Part shown: positions 22,560 through 24,206 of the stretch, piece after piece
Position numbering within the stretch: the stretch's first letter is position 1
How the letters are laid out: each line of letters starts with the position of its first letter
Assembly (NCBI GenBank): GCA_902473545.1
Contig: CABRSG010000004.1
Location: 1-24,206 of the forward strand
Direction: 5' to 3'
Length of the DNA: 24,206 nucleotides
From: an uncultured Lachnospiraceae bacterium
GTDB taxonomy: Bacteria > Bacillota > Clostridia > Lachnospirales > Lachnospiraceae
Translations under genes and position numbers: made by a program
Notes under the pieces: generated by a model
Database searches by the model: none
Told to the model about the DNA's origin: nothing
Seen by the model: only the letters and a program-made list of their open reading frames with translations

Positions 22560-24029
22560 ATGCGGGCAATTACGATTATGTATGATTCATTGAATCGCAG
22601 GTATCTCCCGTGTTATGGCGATGAGATTTCCATTATGCCGAATTTCCGGAGACTGGCGGAAAGGACAGCAGTCTTTGATAAGTTTTACGTGGGGAGCCTT
22701 CCGTGCATTCCGGCGCGGAGAGAGCTGCAGACCGGCAGATACAATTTTCTGCACCGCTGCTGGGGACCGCTGGAGCCGTTTGACGATTCACTGCCGTCCA
22801 TTCTGGGAGAGCACGGGATTTATTCGCACTGTGTGACGGACCATGCCCACTACTGGCAGGAGGGAGGAAGCACTTATCACACAAAGTTTTCCTCCTGTGA
22901 GATGATCCGCGGGCAGGAGGGCGATTTCTGGAAAGGAAAGGTGGACGGATTCACAGAAAATCTCGATCTGCACCGACAGGACGCCGTAAACCGGGAGGCA
23001 ATGCAGGGGGAAGAAAACCATCCGCACTATCAGACCTGTAAGAGTGCATTGGAATTTCTGAAAGACAACTACCGGCAGGATAACTGGTACCTTCATGTGG
23101 AGTATTTTGATCCGCACGAGCCGTATTTTGTGCCGGAGCGATACAAAAAGCTATATACGGATAAGGATGCGCCGTTTGACTGGCCGTTTTACGGCGAAGT
23201 GGAGCCGGACGCAAAAGAGGTGCAGGAAGCACAGCTTAATTACCGGGCGGTGCTGTCGATGATCGATCATTATCTCGGGGAGATTCTGGATTTTATGGAC
23301 GCGCATGATATGTGGAAGGATACCATGCTGATCGTGAACACAGATCACGGCTACATGCTGGGGGAAAAGGGATTCTTTGGGAAAAATTATATGCCATGCT
23401 ATGAGGAAATTGTACATACGCCGTTTTTCCTGTGGCATCCGCAGATCAGACATGCGGGAGAGCGCCGCAATGCGCTTTGCCAGACGATCGACATTGCGCC
23501 GACCATCCTGGACTGCTTTGGAATTGCGCCGGCGGCGGATATGATGGGACGTTCCCTGCTTCCGGTGCTGGAAGATGATCGCTGTATTCACGATGCAATC
23601 TTATTTGGCTATTTTGGAAAACATGTCAACGTGACAGACGGGCGTTATGTCTATATGAGGAGCGGGCGTAAAACGGAAGGCTGTCTGTATAATTACACGC
23701 TGCTGCCGCTGCACATGTTCCATCCGTTTACGGAGGAGGAATTAAAGCAGACAGAGACGACGCTGACCGGGGAGTTTTCGTTTACAAAGGGCATTCCGGT
23801 GATGAAGATTCCGGCGAGCGGAGCAACTTCTCCAAACAATACTTGCTATCAGTATGAGGACCATAGGAAATACGGCGATCTGCTGTTTGATCTGGAGACG
23901 GATCCGTACCAGCAGCAGCCGATACAGGACGGCGGAACCGAGGAGCGGATGCTGGAGGCAATGCGCGTTCTGATGAAAGCCGGTGAGGCTCCGGAGGAGC
24001 TGTATGAACGAATGGACATAGAGAAATGA
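22560..24029 (+). CDS. Cytoplasmic S1-type sulfatase (formylglycine-dependent)
   Basis: This 489-residue protein has AGGAGG 5 nt before the ATG. It carries the full sulfatase signature C49-I-P-A-R53-x4-T58-G59-R60, in which Cys49 would be converted to formylglycine by an anaerobic sulfatase-maturing radical-SAM enzyme; no such maturase is in the window. Further family landmarks are D9 (calcium ligand), FDPHEPY (183-189) and NTDHGYMLGEKGFFGK (260-275, D262 and H263). It hydrolyses sulfate esters to sulfate and alcohol. No signal peptide is present, so it acts in the cytoplasm on imported substrate. It follows the ATPase gene by 15 nt and belongs to the LacI-controlled operon. The substrate class (carbohydrate or aryl sulfate) cannot be decided by eye. 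Confidence 0.92.
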   Translation: MRAITIMYDSLNRRYLPCYGDEISIMPNFRRLAERTAVFDKFYVGSLPCIPARRELQTGRYNFLHRCWGPLEPFDDSLPSILGEHGIYSHCVTDHAHYWQEGGSTYHTKFSSCEMIRGQEGDFWKGKVDGFTENLDLHRQDAVNREAMQGEENHPHYQTCKSALEFLKDNYRQDNWYLHVEYFDPHEPYFVPERYKKLYTDKDAPFDWPFYGEVEPDAKEVQEAQLNYRAVLSMIDHYLGEILDFMDAHDMWKDTMLIVNTDHGYMLGEKGFFGKNYMPCYEEIVHTPFFLWHPQIRHAGERRNALCQTIDIAPTILDCFGIAPAADMMGRSLLPVLEDDRCIHDAILFGYFGKHVNVTDGRYVYMRSGRKTEGCLYNYTLLPLHMFHPFTEEELKQTETTLTGEFSFTKGIPVMKIPASGATSPNNTCYQYEDHRKYGDLLFDLETDPYQQQPIQDGGTEERMLEAMRVLMKAGEAPEELYERMDIEK

Positions 24030-24039
24030 GGTGGCATTT

Positions 24040-24206
24040 ATGGCGGAAAAATCGCTGAATATTGTGTGGTTCTGTACGGATCAGCAGCGATGGGATACGA
24101 TCGGCAGTCTGGGAAATCCGTATATCCACACGCCAAATATTGACCGTCTTGTGTCGGAGGGAGTGGCATTTACCAGAGCCTATACGCAGGCGCCGGTATG
24201 TACGCC
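24040..24206 (+). CDS. Second sulfatase, N-terminal part only (cut by window end)
   Basis: The first 55 codons are visible. The reading NIVWFCTDQQRWDTIGSLGN contains the sulfatase metal-binding start (D-Q-Q-R-W-D, as in DDQRxD), then TPNIDRLVSEGVAFTRAYTQ. The last visible residues, APVCTP, are the beginning of the CxPxR formylglycine motif. The ribosome binding site TGAGGTGG overlaps the previous stop codon at 24027-24029. No signal peptide is seen. Its N-terminus is closer to classical N-sulfatase/arylsulfatase sequences than the preceding sulfatase, so the two likely act on different sulfate positions or substrates. Confidence 0.9.
   Translation, partial: MAEKSLNIVWFCTDQQRWDTIGSLGNPYIHTPNIDRLVSEGVAFTRAYTQAPVCT

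Overview
The window looks like a chromosomal piece of a gut-type Firmicute, most likely a Lachnospiraceae/Clostridia member. Supporting this are strong AGGAGG ribosome binding sites, near-consensus sigma-70/SigA promoters with 17-bp spacers, many Rho-independent terminators, an Lsa-like ABC-F gene, a CUT1 sugar importer with a ROK regulator, and cysteine-type sulfatases of the kind matured anaerobically. The genus is an inference; no rRNA or marker gene is present.

Region 1 (1-5350) is a mosaic accessory stretch. A 57-bp sequence carrying a perfect TTGACA-17-TATAAT promoter occurs twice, at 19-75 and 2602-2658 (54/57 identical). Between the copies lie decayed gene fragments and an A+T-rich two-gene operon: a winged-helix regulator and an AbiEii-like nucleotidyltransferase, probably a toxin-antitoxin or phage-defence pair. 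The second promoter copy drives a ~430-nt leader with a three-codon reading frame and terminator hairpins, the last of which buries the ribosome binding site of an Lsa-like ABC-F ribosome-protection ATPase (3096-4706). Two gene remnants on opposite strands and a bidirectional terminator end the region.

Region 2 (5353-16922) is a divergent sugar-utilisation locus. Leftward run a ROK regulator, a solute-binding lipoprotein and two CUT1 permeases. Rightward run a putative (alpha/alpha)6 glycosidase, a GH38 alpha-mannosidase-like enzyme, a D-allulose (psicose) 3-epimerase with all metal and substrate residues, and an L-fucose/D-arabinose isomerase (FucI) family protein with its catalytic residues. 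The glycosidases lack signal peptides, so an oligosaccharide is probably imported and cut in the cytoplasm. FucI-type enzymes can interconvert D-altrose and D-allulose, allulose epimerase makes D-fructose, and D-altrose is the C3 epimer of mannose (the usual GH38 sugar). The cluster could therefore be an altroside/altrose catabolic pathway; a D-arabinose route is the main alternative.

Region 3 (16978-24206) starts with a LacI-family regulator. An operon follows whose promoter carries a perfect LacI-type operator: a NitT/TauT (sulfonate/nitrate-family) binding protein, two different permeases, two different ATPases, a complete sulfatase with the CxPxR formylglycine motif, and a second sulfatase cut off by the window end. 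The two ATPases have complementary motif defects that fall in one composite ATP site, predicting an asymmetric heterodimeric importer. The first sulfatase has no export signal and the second shows none in its visible part, so the system probably imports an intact sulfate ester and desulfates it inside the cell.
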